DNA from: Pyxicephalus adspersus
Taxonomy: Eukaryota > Chordata > Amphibia > Anura > Pyxicephalidae
DNA: 64,000 bases
NCBI RefSeq assembly: GCF_032062135.1
Contig: NC_092862.1
Location: forward strand, 98,769,588-98,833,587
Direction of reading: 5' to 3'
Positions within the stretch are counted from its first letter, which is position 1, and every line of letters starts with the position of its first letter. Of the stretch, positions 13,001 through 26,531 are shown piece by piece. The notes under the pieces were generated by a model that saw only the letters and a list, made by a program, of their open reading frames with translations, made no database searches and was not told the origin of the DNA. The position numbers and the translations under genes are program-made.

Positions 13001-15040
13001 AGTCTGGCTGCAACAGGTTAAATGTAATGGTTTCAACACTAAGCACCATTTCAAAACAGCAGCAAGCTGCAATGTTCTGCTACAGGCTCAAACGCAGTCC
13101 CATCTGCTCTTATTCAAGTGAATGGGAGGGGATGAGAATTTTTTTGCATGTGGCTGCACACACCTGTAACAGATTGGACTGTGGTTGCATTTTGCAACCA
13201 AATCTGGTTGGGTAAAGTGTGATTTTCTGCTGTAAAACTGTGGCCAACCACACAATTGTGTTCAGGGCCCTCAGCCGCATCAGGTGTTGCCTCTCTGAGC
13301 TGCTCAAGGGGAAAAGCTGAAGGATTTATACCAGGGACCTGATTGTGTGAGTTAAAGGGGCTTACAGTTGCATCTGAGTCACTAAATCATAATGATAAAT
13401 GAGCATTCTGATACAAAAATAATAGTTACATCCAATGCAATACAAAAACAACTGCATGGATTACCAGTTGAAAATGAACACAGATTATACAGTAAAAAAA
13501 AACTATCAAGTAATGATATCATCCATAAATAATTCCATATTAACTGTACTGTACTGCGAACCAGCAAATCTAAGTTTCTGTTTAGTCATTCAAACAGTAT
13601 ATGTTCCTGTTTCTTCCTAAAATAAAAAAGATCCATTTTTAAAAGACAAGAAATGAGAAGCTTATATGCAGGTTCAAAAAAAAAATAAATACATAAAAAA
13701 TAAAATTCTTGCACAATGCAGAGAAATGCGAGGCATAATGGGAAATTTTTGTAATAAAACTTAATCCATGATGTGCCCAAAGAGGTTTTAGCTGATATAT
13801 TTCTGAATTGCAAAGATAATCTTTTTTCTGTTGCATACAATTCTGTATATAAATTTAATCACTATAGTTCCTATACTAGATGGTAAAGACATATTTTATT
13901 TTGACTAACCCATTAACAATATGCCAGGCCAGCGGCTAGTGAGTTTATAAAATTCATAGTTAAATCTGTCACAATAAGAACTTCCAAATAGTCTGTCTGA
14001 AAGATCAATCACAAGTAATGCTAGTCTTGTGCTAGAAGAATATAGAAAATAGGTCATTATTATAGCCACATCTCTATTGAAAATACATTATGATTTTTTT
14101 CTTCTGTCTTAAAAAAAGTAATACAGATAATAGAAAAGGAGCATGAAATAAGCACTAGTTTCACAGAAACATCTTGAATGAACACCAAAGACCCTGCAGC
14201 TGGTTTTCAGAAGATCAAATAGCAAGAGGGAATGAAAGAATTCTCACCCAGTACTGCTTCAGCTCTAATAAAAGAAAAGTGGCTTACTAACAGTGATTTG
14301 TGTATTCCACAAACAATGCCACCAACAACATAGAGAGACAACAGCTACTGCCATCTCCATCCTTTCTACTTATTATTAAACAATTCTGTCTTGTAAAAAT
14401 GAGTCTTAGTCAGCCAACAATATTGTGGTTGATGGTTTCTTGCCAGTCCCTTACAATGCTGGACCATGATTACACAAAATGGTACTCATCTTTATAAACA
14501 TGGCCATTTAATACAAAGGGAAGTTCAGCTAGAGACAAGTTTGAAGTGTTTGAGAGTAAAACTACTAGCAAAATCTAAAATGACAAAGATCTTGCTTTAC
14601 AGATCTTTCAGGGCTGTTAGAGTTTAGTCATACAGTTTAAACCTTTTTAATTTTTTGAAATGAAAAAGTTAGACATTAGATACTCTTTAGGAATTTTTTT
14701 TGCTGTCATACAAGAGTTAAAAACATAGAGAAATAGTTTATAGCAGCAAGACTTTCTACTCCGAGTCTTGTCAAAAAGTTAAAATGACCCATACTGCAAC
14801 TTAAAAGCATTTGTCAGCTTTTAGACTAGACTGTAAATTGGACTCTTAACTTTAGAGCCACAGTTACATCAAATTATATTACATTTTACATGTATGTGTG
14901 TAGTGGCACAGAATACCAAGCACACTTAAACACAGTAGTTTTACATAATGTCACTATAATTTGGAAACGGTTTTCCAGTGGAGAGTTAAACTGTTTCCAC
15001 TTAGAAAAGGAAAAGACTTCTGTAACTTACAGCCTAAAGC

Positions 15041-15046
<6 letters not shown>
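13001..15046. other. intronic sequence with one small hairpin
   Basis: The stretch 13015-13380 looks repeat-like, with a GGTTGCA-TTT-TGCAACC hairpin at 13183-13199, but I cannot assign it. From 13400 to 15046 I recognise nothing. Confidence 0.45.
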
Positions 15047-15110
<64 letters not shown>

Positions 15111-15122
15111 CATACATACATA
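15047..15122 (+). repeat. (TA)n plus (CATA)n compound microsatellite
   Basis: About 29 TA units, followed by a short CATA run. The translated (IY)n open frames across it are artefacts. Confidence 0.96.
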
Positions 15123-17058
15123 CCGTACACACTTATCATTTTCTATACGTATCACATTATTTATTTACAACAGTAACTTGTGGTTCCCTTTGCTTCCAAT
15201 TCAGCTATTACCTTGTCTGCAATCAAGAGATGTAACCTGTACCTGTAACCTTGCCTTAAATCAGTATAACCAGTTGATTATTCAGTTGTGTGAGTATCTA
15301 CCACAGTACCTCCTTCTGCACCACCACTTTAGATAAACCACCATCATAAAACGGTAAAGTCTCATATTTAAAACAATCCCTTTTTTACCCTGAGCATTGT
15401 AAAATATTTATTATGAGTAAACCGCTCAACTCTGCTAAAGTACCATAAACACATGAGGTTTACTGCAGCTTTCATGAGACCTTTAATAGACCAATAGTCG
15501 CTCATGCAGAAATCTGTATCTAGCGACGTCTTAGTTTTTAAACACCTTCTGGATGGTGCACATTTGTACTTTCTTAGGAAGATCTGGATAATAGATGATA
15601 GGGACTAGATAGATGTAATCTATATTATATTCAATTTAAAATATGAACATTACAGTATGATAGTTTTGTTACTTCTGTATTGTTTGAAAAAAAACATTAT
15701 ATAAGAACTCTCTCAAAGAATTTTCTTAAAACCAACACCGTTTAGTTAAACAGTGTTTAGGTAAAATTTATACTGCACTTGAATCAGCTGGGCACATGAA
15801 CCTTACCAAATCACATTACTGTTTGTGATTATGATATGGCAGTGGTAGTGTATTACCATGTCCAGCTTTACAAAAAAAAAAAAAGAAAGAAAAAAAACAT
15901 TATCATGTCTTATTGGAAGTCCATTTAAACTGAAAAGTAATATGGCCCTAACAAGCTATCATTTTCAAGGAAATATATAAAAAAAACATAAACCAAATAT
16001 AGCTTTTGTTTAGGACAAATGGAAAACACAGAAGTTGTTTTTGTCATTTTTATTTGGCTCCAAGCTTTGGATATTTGAACTAAACCTGAAAGAAAGAAAT
16101 TCAATAAAAGTGGTATAGAAGGTAATTAGGGATCAGGTGCAAGTCCCCAGTTTCATATCTAAGAACTAATATCAAGTCATATACTAGAGGAACACCAACA
16201 CCTTCATGATACCTCACTGCAAAAGTTACAGAAAAAGAATTGTTTTATACACACACACACACTGTATATATCCTATATTAAGCTAGGTATCACGTTATGT
16301 ATACACTATTGGGAAACAAACAAGCACAAATTTTGCAGAGAAAGTCACGTAAAAATAATAAGTAAAATATATCTTTTTAGTCCTTAACAAGAGAAATATA
16401 GCTTTTGTCTAAAGGCATTTATGGCTACATGCTGCTTTCACACTTGCACTGGTCTCCCATATGACCTCACTTTTTATAGAAAGGGCTCATTAATGGATGG
16501 ATAGTAATCCCCCTTGCCGTCTAGTGTTAACACACAGCATCCACCTTACATCCCGCTGTAAAAATGTGATAGAAAACTAAACCACTATATAATGCATCAA
16601 CCAGGGATGAATACATAAAAATACAGGGATAGAAAGGCTCTCCTTCAACTAAAGTAACTAAATAATAAGACAATATTTGAAAGTAAAATACTTCTATATA
16701 AAAATTAGTGTATTTTCTTCCTTTTTTCCCCAAGATGCAGTGCTTAGCTCTTTAGGGTGTTTTTGCCAGGCCTAAGCACTAAGACATGGGCACAATATCA
16801 GAGAGACTTTTCAAATTATTTTTAATTCAACCTCATGAAAAAAACTCATCCTAGCTGTGTGACACCCCCTCCCCCAACATCTGAGCTTTAATTGGCCATA
16901 GTAATGCATGCTACTGAAACATATAAAAGAGGGAATGACTACTCAAAAGTTCATCTCGCTGCTATTGTGATCCCTGTTTCTGCCTCAAAGAAAAATGATT
17001 ATTTATAATATTACCATGATATTTAGAAAATAGGTAATTCAATTCCAAGCTTACTCAC
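15123..17058. other. intronic sequence immediately 3' of the TPK1 exon
   Basis: I see no repeat family or exon. A short CA run is present at 16249-16262. Confidence 0.5.
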
Positions 17059-17170
17059 AGAGATTCCACTTTAAGCCAGTTGTAGTCACGGAATAGCATG
17101 GGGATCCTATGGGAATAAGGCCGCACCATTTTCCTTCTCTTCCTGTTGCCACATGCAGTATGTGTTTTCC
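17059..17170 (-). CDS. TPK1: TPK1 internal coding exon (thiamin-binding domain part)
   Basis: This is the next TPK1 coding exon after 58069-57923. Read on the minus strand it is 112 bases long, 37 codons plus one base. It encodes [20 protein letters not shown] followed by [17 protein letters not shown], matching about human residues 168-204. This is the start of the C-terminal beta-rich thiamin-binding domain, with the conserved WCGLIP and TTGLKWNL motifs intact. The acceptor is a pyrimidine-rich tract ending CCACAG, and the donor is GTGAGTAAG. It starts in phase 0, as the preceding exon requires, and leaves one base (T) to be completed by a terminal exon. That terminal exon (human NDVLAFGTL...) should lie at lower coordinates on this strand, but I did not recognise it in 1-17058, so it is probably outside the window. 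Substitutions relative to human are mostly on variable positions, as expected for an amphibian orthologue. Confidence 0.94.
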
Positions 17171-18831
17171 CTGTGGCAGACATTAAATGAAAACAAAGAA
17201 AATGATACACTTACACTTGCAGATGTACTTTTTTCATTGCCATATAGAACAATATTACAGAGCATATCACTATAGTCACTACAGAGACAAAAGGGGAAAT
17301 GACTGGCAGTTTTCAACTTGTCAAATTAAGGAGCCGATTTATGAGAATTTAGAAAAAGTAAACTGGGGCAGTTGCTCATTGTTACCTTTCAAGTTTCATC
17401 TTTCAAATGAAACAAACAAACGGTCTTTTATTATCAGCACTTCCATGTGACAATTTTACTTACTCTAGCTTTCTTAAAACAGCTCCCATGTGTTTCGCAA
17501 ATAATCTTAAAAATGGATGAATATATCCATGATTTTACTTTACAACTAATTATAAAAAAAGAAGTTAACACTTAGATTAAAAACAAATACTCCAAATAAA
17601 ATTCACTTTATCAAAGATAAGATCAAGGATAAGAAATGTTGATGACTTCCTATGTACATAATAGGACAGCAGGAAAGCAGGGAAATAAAAATTCATAGCA
17701 TAACATTTTCCAAAACCATTTACCAAAGAATTATTGAATTTAGAAAAAAGGTGAACTTGATCTGGTGCAATAAAATAAACAATCACTTGTCTTCCCAGCA
17801 TCTTTGTGTGCATCATTTAGCTATGCCTTATGCACTCCACTACAGGGGACTTCTTCAGGGGCGTGCAGCTGACTAGAACACATTCATTAAATAGCATTAA
17901 AGAAAAATGACAAATGTGATGCTGAACAATAACTAGGAATGCTAAATCATTGCATGCAAAGTTATTTTAATGAAATTTAAAAACTTTCCTAAGCTGGAAA
18001 AGCCTAGGAAACTATGTGATGCTTCTAGATAGTAGTATTAGCTAAAAGTGATTACCAGCAGCAATACCGAAAACCTTTGTGATGTGCAGAAAAACCTTTC
18101 TGAATTTTGTTCTTTGTATAAGCTTACCAGGCATGGAGCATGGGATAGGGTATGGCTACTCCAAGTTTTTCCAAGTACAAGTGAATATGTATGGTCAATG
18201 ATAATATGTTCAGTCTCTTTTATACAACATCCTGCATTTCCATCAGGACCAAGGAACAGCACAACTGAATGTTTTTATTATCCAAAAAGCTATATAGAAT
18301 TGTTGTACACATTTCTTTCTTTCCAGTATGGTGAAGACCACAAAACACATTTTTAAGTCAAGTAAATAGGAAATAATGAATATACATTATATACTTTCAT
18401 AGCTAGCCTGCAGGTGGCTTAAAGCTCATTTTCTTATTTTCAGGTCTTGTTTTTCCTTACCTCCTGTATAAAATGAAGTTAAAAACCAAAAACAAAACAT
18501 TGTGTTTACAGAGCTCAGTAACTGGGGCTGAAATTTACACATGTATACACGAATTAAGCAAATAAGGGACCATCATTTTTTTTGGACAGATTCAATGTGT
18601 GTTTGAAAGTATTACAAATTCTACTGTATTGACTCTAGCTCACAAGAGTGCTCCTTAAGTAGTCCTGAAATATTTTGTTTATTTCCAGATTATAGACCAA
18701 CAATAAAGCTTTTGCAATCAAAAATTGGTGTTCATAAAGCATTATTATTTTTCTTTACAAATTTACAATTATCATTTGCAAAATAAACTGTCAAATTTAA
18801 CAATTTCCAGCGATTTCTGACATCTAAACCT
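17171..18831. other. intronic sequence, nothing recognised
   Basis: It contains the polypyrimidine tract and acceptor of the 17170 exon at its left end (in plus coordinates). Otherwise I recognise nothing. Confidence 0.5.
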
Positions 18832-18885
18832 TTTTAAAAGTCATCGTCCGTGGATCCACCTGAAAAAACGTAATCCATTGTTTTT
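18832..18885 (+). repeat. fragment related to the 19417-19720 element
   Basis: GTCATCGTCCGTGGATCCAC followed by CTGAAAAAACGTAAT closely matches 19500-19540 (ATCATCGTCTGTGGATCCAC then CCGAACAAACGTAAT). The two are direct partial copies about 660 bases apart. Confidence 0.7.
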
Positions 18886-19416
18886 TGGGTTTTTTTCGCT
18901 CACCTCTCCCATACTTTGAATGCCAATGGCTCCATTATCCTCATACCATGTGAATAATACCAGTCAGCATAGTTAAAGAGCCCAAGATGTTACAAGCTCA
19001 CAAGGTTTCTAGCAAAAATAACAGTTTTTTTATTTATAATACCATTTTGTTTTTAATAACAATTTTTTTTATTATTATTAGTTATTATAAACAGTTTTTT
19101 TTTAACTTATCAAGCAGCCGCAACAAAAGCTTTTTATAGTATATTTAACAGACTAAATAAGCAAAATAAATTATTAGAATTTACATAGCTTTTTATCTTT
19201 TAGTTATGTTTCAAGATAACTCCTCTAAATGTCAGTTTTCATCCAGCTGGCACAGCCACTACAATGCTCAATAGTGTCATGATCTCCTAATTGCCTTTAT
19301 GAAGAAGATGGTTTTATTTATTTTTTTAATATGGTGAAAAGTCTAAAAAAGGAGAGCAAACAGTTAATATGATCTTCCTTCTTATTTTTAGTCATGTTTA
19401 TTTTTTCAGCTGTGTA

Positions 19417-19720
19417 AGGGTATATATACACGTCAGATGATTCTCAACCGATAATCGCCTCTGGGCAGATATCAGACAAGAATCCGGCATGAACAGTGCC
19501 CATCATCGTCTGTGGATCCACCCGAACAAACGTAATGAAAGTGAAGGGGAGAGAGCACAGTGGGGTGCTGCTCTGTCATCCCCCCCCCCCCCAACCTTGG
19601 AGCAGCACAGTGCTGTATGTATAGCACTCGTTCATGAATCTTTCAGTGTTTTGTCGTTGGAAAGGATCATGAAAGATAATTTCCAATGACAATTATTGCA
19701 CGTGCATATGCATCCTAAGT
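19417..19720. repeat. probable MITE with CACGT-containing inverted ends
   Basis: The start, TATATATACACGTCAGATGA, is roughly mirrored by the end CAATTATTGCACGTGCATAT. The interior has a poly-C tract at 19579-19592 and the module shared with 18832. It has no coding capacity. The exact ends and target duplication are unclear. Confidence 0.5.
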
Positions 19721-20989
19721 CCAGGTTGTATGGACTTGTGTGCATTATTCTTTCCAAAAATGTCCACATTTAAAATTATAATGAGTACAAAAACTGTCAT
19801 TTTCTGATTTCACTCAATACTTTTATGATAAAAAATTGCAGTTCATGACTTTGCAAAACGCTGTTCCATATCAACCTGATGTTTTACATTAATAATATAG
19901 AAATAAATTGTTTCTCTTTACTAACCTATTGAGTCAACAATCTCTCACACAGCATTAGTCTCAGATGTGGAATCAAACAGTCACATTTAAAAACTGCACT
20001 GGCTCCTGCCCAGGGAAATTGCTGTTTGAATAGGCAATTTCCGACATGTCTGTGCTTTTGAATTCAACTTGTACAAACCAGCGCAATAGAACTGATTCCA
20101 AAGCACAAGAGGGATTATTTATAAAAGTCATGGTGCTGTACAACTGGGGCGAATCTAAATTTGATTGATGAAAAGATTTCCCAGTACCATTAACAAATAA
20201 CTCAAGTCCTTTTGTAATAATAATTTAAAGCTTGCCTATAACAAACTGCTGATGTGTCCTGATTTTTCCTTTTGTATACAGCACTGATTTAGAATAGGTC
20301 TCCCGCTCAGAGTGGTAAAGTAGGCATGTGGCTTCAAAACTCATTTGGGCAGTACTTCTTAAATAATCCTTAAGGAATTCCATCAGGACAAAAAAAAAGT
20401 GTTCTTTCAAAGTTCGAAGACATGATTATTTGAGTTTAGTTATGTGTACCATTAAAGGACAGTAAACTGCATATTTGTAGTTAAAGCAGAACAAAACTCT
20501 GATAAAAATGAAAAAAATACAAGGTAGAATAACCAAACCAACCAACCAACCAATGTTAACTTTCAATCTGGAAATTTTCTCTGCAGTACCTTTATCCTAC
20601 CACTAGACTTCTTTACTCTGATAGCCAACAGCACTCAATCCACTTCCTCTGAGCTCAGGTAGACCTGCACCTACCATAGTCTATGATTGGAAAAGGTTGG
20701 ATTGGATGCTTCTTGTCACCACATCAACTAATTGGCTGTAATGGTTCTCCTAAAAATACCCCTGATATACGGGACACTTTTAAAAACAAACATGCATTGT
20801 GACAACCATATTTATTTGTGATGCCTGTAGCTTCCTGTTTAGCTGTGTGACTCAGTGACAAGAATCTACTGGTAGTCCTAACTAGAAGGACACCACCTTC
20901 TTTCTGTCTCCATAGGCTGAACATTGATTAATTATGCGAACCAGAAGACCAGGATGCTATAGGAAAGGTAGCAGACAGGTATGTCCACA
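19721..20989. other. intronic sequence, nothing recognised
   Basis: It includes a short CCAA run near 20536-20552. I recognise no coding or repeat signal. Confidence 0.5.
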
Positions 20990-21004
20990 AGCACCCAGTG
21001 GCTA

Positions 21005-21362
21005 AGTGAGGTTGGGTCTTCATGGATGTTTTTAAAAATGCATGAAAACGTTCCTACTGCGTTTATATGCACTTTTATTAGCGTTTTAAAGTGCTTACGT
21101 TTTAACTGCTTCTAAACATGAGAAAATGCCCCATTAAAATAAACAGAAGCAATTGCCCGCGTTTACCTGCATTTTCCAGCGTTAACCCCCATTTAAATTT
21201 TTTAAACGCTGCAAGCAGCGTTTTAGACAATGTTCATAAATGTGCCTCAAGGAAATATCCTGGTGTAGATTAGCCCTTTGGAATCCATAGCAATTTCAAA
21301 CATGGGCTTTTAAAGCCTCAGGTAAAACGCTGGGGAAAATGCCCGTATAGACTAAGCCTGAG
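21005..21362. repeat. possible MITE with AAACGC hairpin modules
   Basis: The approximate ends AGGTTGGGTCTTCATGG and CCGTATAGACTAAGCCT are imperfect inverses. Inside are repeated GCGTTT/AAACGC words and a 9-bp hairpin, AAACGCTGC-AA-GCAGCGTTT, at 21204-21223. The classification is uncertain. Confidence 0.45.
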
Positions 21363-21559
21363 CTAATAAGAGCAGTCATAAAGCAGGAATAATAGTTACA
21401 ATCACAGATAAAAATGATGTTCAAACTACTTGTGAGTGAGTAATATAATACAAACTAAAATAAAGTACTAAAATATGCTGTTGCTTCCATTTATTATATA
21501 TGCTGTTGCTTCTATTTATTATAAACTATAATTAGTAGAAGAATTTTTTTTTAGGAATA

Positions 21560-21680
21560 ATTATTAATTTTATTAATAAACAGTATTTATATGGTGCCAA
21601 CATATTATGCAGTGTTGTACATTAAATAGAAGTTGCAAATGACAGCCAGGTACAGACAGTGACACAAGAGGAGGAGAGGA
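21560..21680 (-). mobile_element. L2-type LINE or SINE 3' tail
   Basis: ATTAATAAACAGTATTTATA, then TGGTGCCAACATATTATGCA, matches the 3' tail of the L2-type element at 12441. It includes the CAAATGACAG...GACAGTGACAC...GAGGAGAGGA stretch. Minus-strand orientation. Confidence 0.75.
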
Positions 21681-24600
21681 AAATACAATATATCCTGTAT
21701 TTTGGACTCACAGACACAGACATAGGGCCAATAAGCTTAGTAGAAAAGTGGAGCAGTGAAAATTGTGTCCTACAAAAAAAACGTAAGACAAACTACTGTA
21801 TCACAACACAATGAACTCTATACTCATCTAATAAATTAGCTAACGAAAAGTTCAAATGTAGTTGACCCCACTGCACTAGGATGCTTTATCTTCTAGAATA
21901 AATAATACAAATCTTAAAATTAATTTGCTAAATTTTCTTCTAAGGATTGATTGTCTATAGAATACATTTTTTTTATTACCAAATAAACTTTGCAAACTAA
22001 AATACTAATTCAAGTTACAACAGTACCTATCACAGATAATACCCCCCCCCACTAAACACAAGGGGTATATATATATATGACTCCCATTCTAGAAGCCACA
22101 AGCACACATACAGTTTCTTATAATTTACAGTGTGATGTTAGTTTTAAAGTTATTCATTTATGCTACAAGCTAGAAACCATAACAATCTTGGCAAATCTTC
22201 TGGTCTTGCAGTTAGTAAAATATTTATACCTCTGCTTCCAAAGTGGCCTCACACTGCCCCAGCTCATCAATGATATGGTTGTATAGGACTGCATGTGTAG
22301 CTAGTGCCCTCCGCGCTCTGCAACCCCTATAGGGTAAAGATAGTTTCTGACTATGCATTACATACAGGTGAACTGAGAACCAATAATACCTATGGGTGTA
22401 TAGCAATGGTATGATTTTGACTTTTTTTCTTGGAAATTTAGAAAATACTAGCTGACTGCCATTCATGAACAAATGGATTATGTTTTTCAGTTAGGTGTTA
22501 GCTCTCCGCATGACCGTATGGACCTTAACAGCAGATAAAAGATAGATTGTTTATCTAAGGAAAGGATCTGAACTATGAAATATTGGATGCAAAGACTTTG
22601 AGGAATTGTGGCATACATTCCTTCTTTAAAATGTTTCAAGATAAGTTGATTTCAATGCTCTGTGCCTCTGCAAAGTCAAATATGCACATGTGTACATACA
22701 GCTAGACTGTTTTGGTGGATATTGAGTGTGATGAGATCCATAAATATTTTATCTCTTTGATGTCCCATGCCTACTGAGGAAGCAATCTTTTCTCGAGAAC
22801 TAACAAAAAGGACAAATTTAAAAAAATATCTTTATTTTTTGTGAAAATTGTAGATTCATATCCCAAGCATGTTTCTTGTTCATACATGTTGAAATACATT
22901 ATGTTTTTAGAAACAATGGATGACTAATGATATTTTGGTGCCAGTAACTAATTAGGAAATGAATATTGTCTCAGCTAAGTGTTAGTCAGTTTCCCCTTAC
23001 CTAAATAATAATAAAGATGCTACGCCAACTTAGCAAACAGGAAGTCTGGAGGATGGTAATTGAGCGGAAGTGGAAATACTTGACTATGCAACAGGGAATA
23101 GGAATAGTAAGCAGCTGAGCCAAGTGCTTTGTTTCAGAGAATACTACCTTTTGACTGAAGAATGTATTTGGCTGTATAGATTATTACTGTTGGATATTTA
23201 AAAGCAGAACAAATCATTTCTTTTATACCTTGAGTAAATGCTTGCACTCTTAAAGACTGTTGTACAAGTCAGAACATTTATAAGAGCATTAAAACCGGGC
23301 AGCAATGCATATTTGTCTAACTGAAGAGCATATCGACTGAGCTTGTTTATCTATGAAAATTGATTGCAGACTTGCTTCTAATATAACTTTTTAAAGTCAC
23401 GATCCCACGGCACATTAAGCAACTTGAACTTTATACCCCACTTGTCTGCATTGAGGGCTCTAAGTGTTTTTTTTTTTTTATAGATAAGGACAGCTAATAC
23501 AGGTTGGGTCCTGGGTTAAGACATGAACATTTAGGAGCAGCAGATGGAGAATAAATCACCCAGGTTCCTTGTCTTTTCAAATAGTAGCAAGCCAAGAGTC
23601 TGCTTTTTTTTAGGTTCAGAATACTTATAATTTTAGAAAATAATTTCAGAAATGATTACTTAAGGAATTTAGGTGTAAACACTACACACTAAGAAACATC
23701 AGCAATGTTCCTAAGGCTTGTCTCCTACGTTGCTTTTTCTGATGTTGTTTTGCTGTTTTGTCACTATTGTTGTCAACTCCCAGCTTGCAGACAGTGACAG
23801 TAAAAAATACCATGAAATATTGTATTGATCAATGTAAATTATTAAATTAAATTAACAAACCTAAATAAAATGTATTCTATTTAACCCATATTAACCACTA
23901 TGTAACACAAATCAGCAATAATTAATCCTCTCCTACACTTCTCCCCTTAGCTAATTCTTATAAAGTTGGTTAATAAACTGAACAGTTCTTTTACAGGCCT
24001 GTAGCATTCTGGCTTATTAAACAAATTACATTGTTATATCCACCACATTAAAAATCTATTTTGATTTTTTTTTCACTTTTCATATGGTCCGCATGTGGCT
24101 TTCTGGCATACATTTAGGCTTTTTGTTTTCAGAACCTATTTGATACTACTTTGTGATATATAAATTCACAGGACAGAAGGCAGAAGTATATCATTTTGTT
24201 GTTGTACACAGTTGCCTAAGCTGCTTATTTTCACCTGTTCCAGTTCATGCCAAATATTGCTTTTTAAGCTGTACAAAATCTTTGGCCTCAATTGTCATGC
24301 CAACCTTTGGGGGGTACAAACAGCTGTAAAGAAAAGATATATCCGACGGACCTAGCTGAGTATTCACAAAGTGACAAGTGGAAACAAATCATGGCATGGC
24401 AATTTTTCACAGTTGTTGAGTACTTTTATCTCCATGTGAGATTGGAATCATTAGTACTAAAACCCTAGTCCAGGTTTAACAATGCAAACCTATCACTGTC
24501 TCACAGCAGCTCTAAGCCACAAAATAAAAAGACAAAACACCATAGGAGAGGGATGGCAAACCAGGCCACCAATTAAATTGGTCCTTTCTATTTTTCACCT

Positions 24601-26313
24601 GAGCTCCATGCTTCAGGCTTAGTGTCTGCATCGTTACTTTATCTCTGCATGCACACGTCTTACCTAATACTAGAAAAGAATTAGTTAAATCCTAAAAATA
24701 TTTTCTATTATCCTTTTACCTTAACATTAATTTTTTTAATTGTTGACAAATAAATTTGTTTTTTTTATTAAATTCAGTTTATATATTCTATGTTTGCTTT
24801 ATTACAAGAAAAAGTCATAATAAATGATCTCTTGTAACTACAAAGGGGAGTTAAAAGCCATAATATAGTAGCATCTGACAGCCTATTGTATGGCAAGCAA
24901 ACCTTGTGGTCTATTCAAGATGTACATAATACTAAGTCATATTGTATTTGCAGGTACCGAATCCACCGGTCATCGCTACCAACATGGATAAACACATCTC
25001 CGGGCCAATTTAAATGATTTGGGCATTCAGAGGCTAGGGTGGCAGATGCATGATGAGTTAAATAATAATTTAAAACATAGTAACTCATAGTCAACAGAAA
25101 CTCCAGTATGGGTGTTCTCTTTTTTACACAAAGACATACTTGAAAAAACAAAGGTTGCTCAGTAAGAACTTTTGCCTTTAGTAGGGAACCAAATGGACTC
25201 ATCATTGTACCTGTATATCTGTATGTCAGATGTGTAGGTTAGAAGATATGTGGCTGGATACAGAAAGCCAAAAAAATCAATCGCCACTCACTATCCTTTC
25301 AACAGTTCAACAATTCGGATATCCAAACTGCTTGTAAAGATAATACTATAGACAAAGTAAATACTTTCATATGTCAATTTATCTATATGTACACAGTACA
25401 CTACACTCTGGAAACTATACAGCACAAAAATAGTGTCAGATGTTTCTTTACATTTTTTCCCCAAGGACAAACTAGATAACTTTTGTGTCTTTCATACTAG
25501 ATTGTGTGTCCTCTGTTGTCAAGATTAGATAATGATTGGTTAGATGTCAGAAATGATAACAGTTGGGAGGGTTCCACTCTCAAGGGACAAGCATGGGTTA
25601 GTATCATCAAGCAAGAAGCTTCAGACACTGATATCCAATTTCTTAGAAAAACATCAGAAAAAGAACATACCTTAGCTATTTGTTTCTTGTATTCTCCAGG
25701 CCAAACTTAAAATCACGGTTTCGCATATATTTAGAGTATTAAGCTATGTATTTAGATTCCATAGCATATTACACAGCAATCAATCAGAATTATAATTTTA
25801 TTGATATGACTATAGTAAATTAAAGTCCAATTGGTCATTATAAGTCATTGCACTGTAACTGAGTAAACTCAGTAGAACACAGGCTACTAATTTTCCACTG
25901 GGAAAGCTTGGCAATGAGATTCTGTAATTAGGATGGCTAACTGTAAAAATGTTGCAGTCAGTGGGAAAAAAAGTAACAGGATTACAATCATACATGATCG
26001 CAGTAAAGAATAAAAGAGAATATGTGGTTAGAAGTAGACATTTTTTCAACTATGTCACGATTTCAAAAAAAGTATTTGGATTAGTAAAACCTGTAATGGA
26101 TCATCTTGTCTTTTTTTGTTTTTTTTCGTTATTCAAATTACCGAAACATAATACATATAATAAAAACATATAAACAGTGAAAATGTCCTCCAGAACCCAA
26201 AAAAATAGTGTCATGGTGTAACCCCAGCTTGCGCTTAGATGGAAAAAGCGCTGAAAATTTGATAGCATGTGGCCATGAGCAATACTATGTCAGAACTGAC
26301 AAAGTTAACACAT
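21681..26313. other. intronic sequence, nothing recognised
   Basis: A long AT-rich stretch with short simple runs (C tract near 22042-22050, T runs near 23467 and 24066). No open frame has a domain I can recognise, and I see no repeat family. Confidence 0.5.
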
Positions 26314-26531
26314 GGGCCCTGATTTATTAACGCTCTCCAAGACTGGAGAGGATACACTTTCATCAGTGAAGCTGGGTAACACAGCAAACCTGAAATGGAT
26401 CTGGTCCAGGACTGAAAACACTTGCTAACCAATATCAAATTACTTTTAAGAAATCCATTTCTCGTTTGCTAGAACCCCCAGCTTTAACAATGAAAGTGTA
26501 TCCTCTCTTGGAGAGCTTTAATAAATTAGGC
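26314..26531. repeat. palindromic MITE, copy 3 of 4 (best preserved arms)
   Basis: It starts GGGCCCTGATTTATTAACGC with TCTCCAAGACTGGAGAGGAT and ends ATCCTCTCTTGGAGAGCTTT then AATAAATTAGGC, a clear long inverted repeat. The two halves meet around AAATTACTTTTAAGAAATCC. It has no coding capacity. Confidence 0.8.

Larger units (their letters stand above)
1..17058 (-). other. TPK1: TPK1 intron 3' of the 17059-17170 exon (partial)
   Basis: This is sequence downstream of the GTGAGT donor, running to the window edge. I searched by eye on the minus strand for the terminal TPK1 exon and did not find it. The interval carries a Tc1 element, CR1 and L2 LINE fragments, MITEs and two long AT microsatellites. 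That it is all intron is an inference from the missing terminal exon. Confidence 0.75.

Noticed and set aside
14890..15336. 148-codon open frame and its antisense partners with long Ile-Tyr repeats
   Set aside because: The repeats are simply translated TA microsatellite. The same applies to frames at 45936-46224 and 52274-52483.
17107..17316. 69-codon minus-strand frame overlapping the TPK1 exon
   Set aside because: It is the wrong frame over the exon. The real reading frame is bounded by splice sites at 17170 and 17059.
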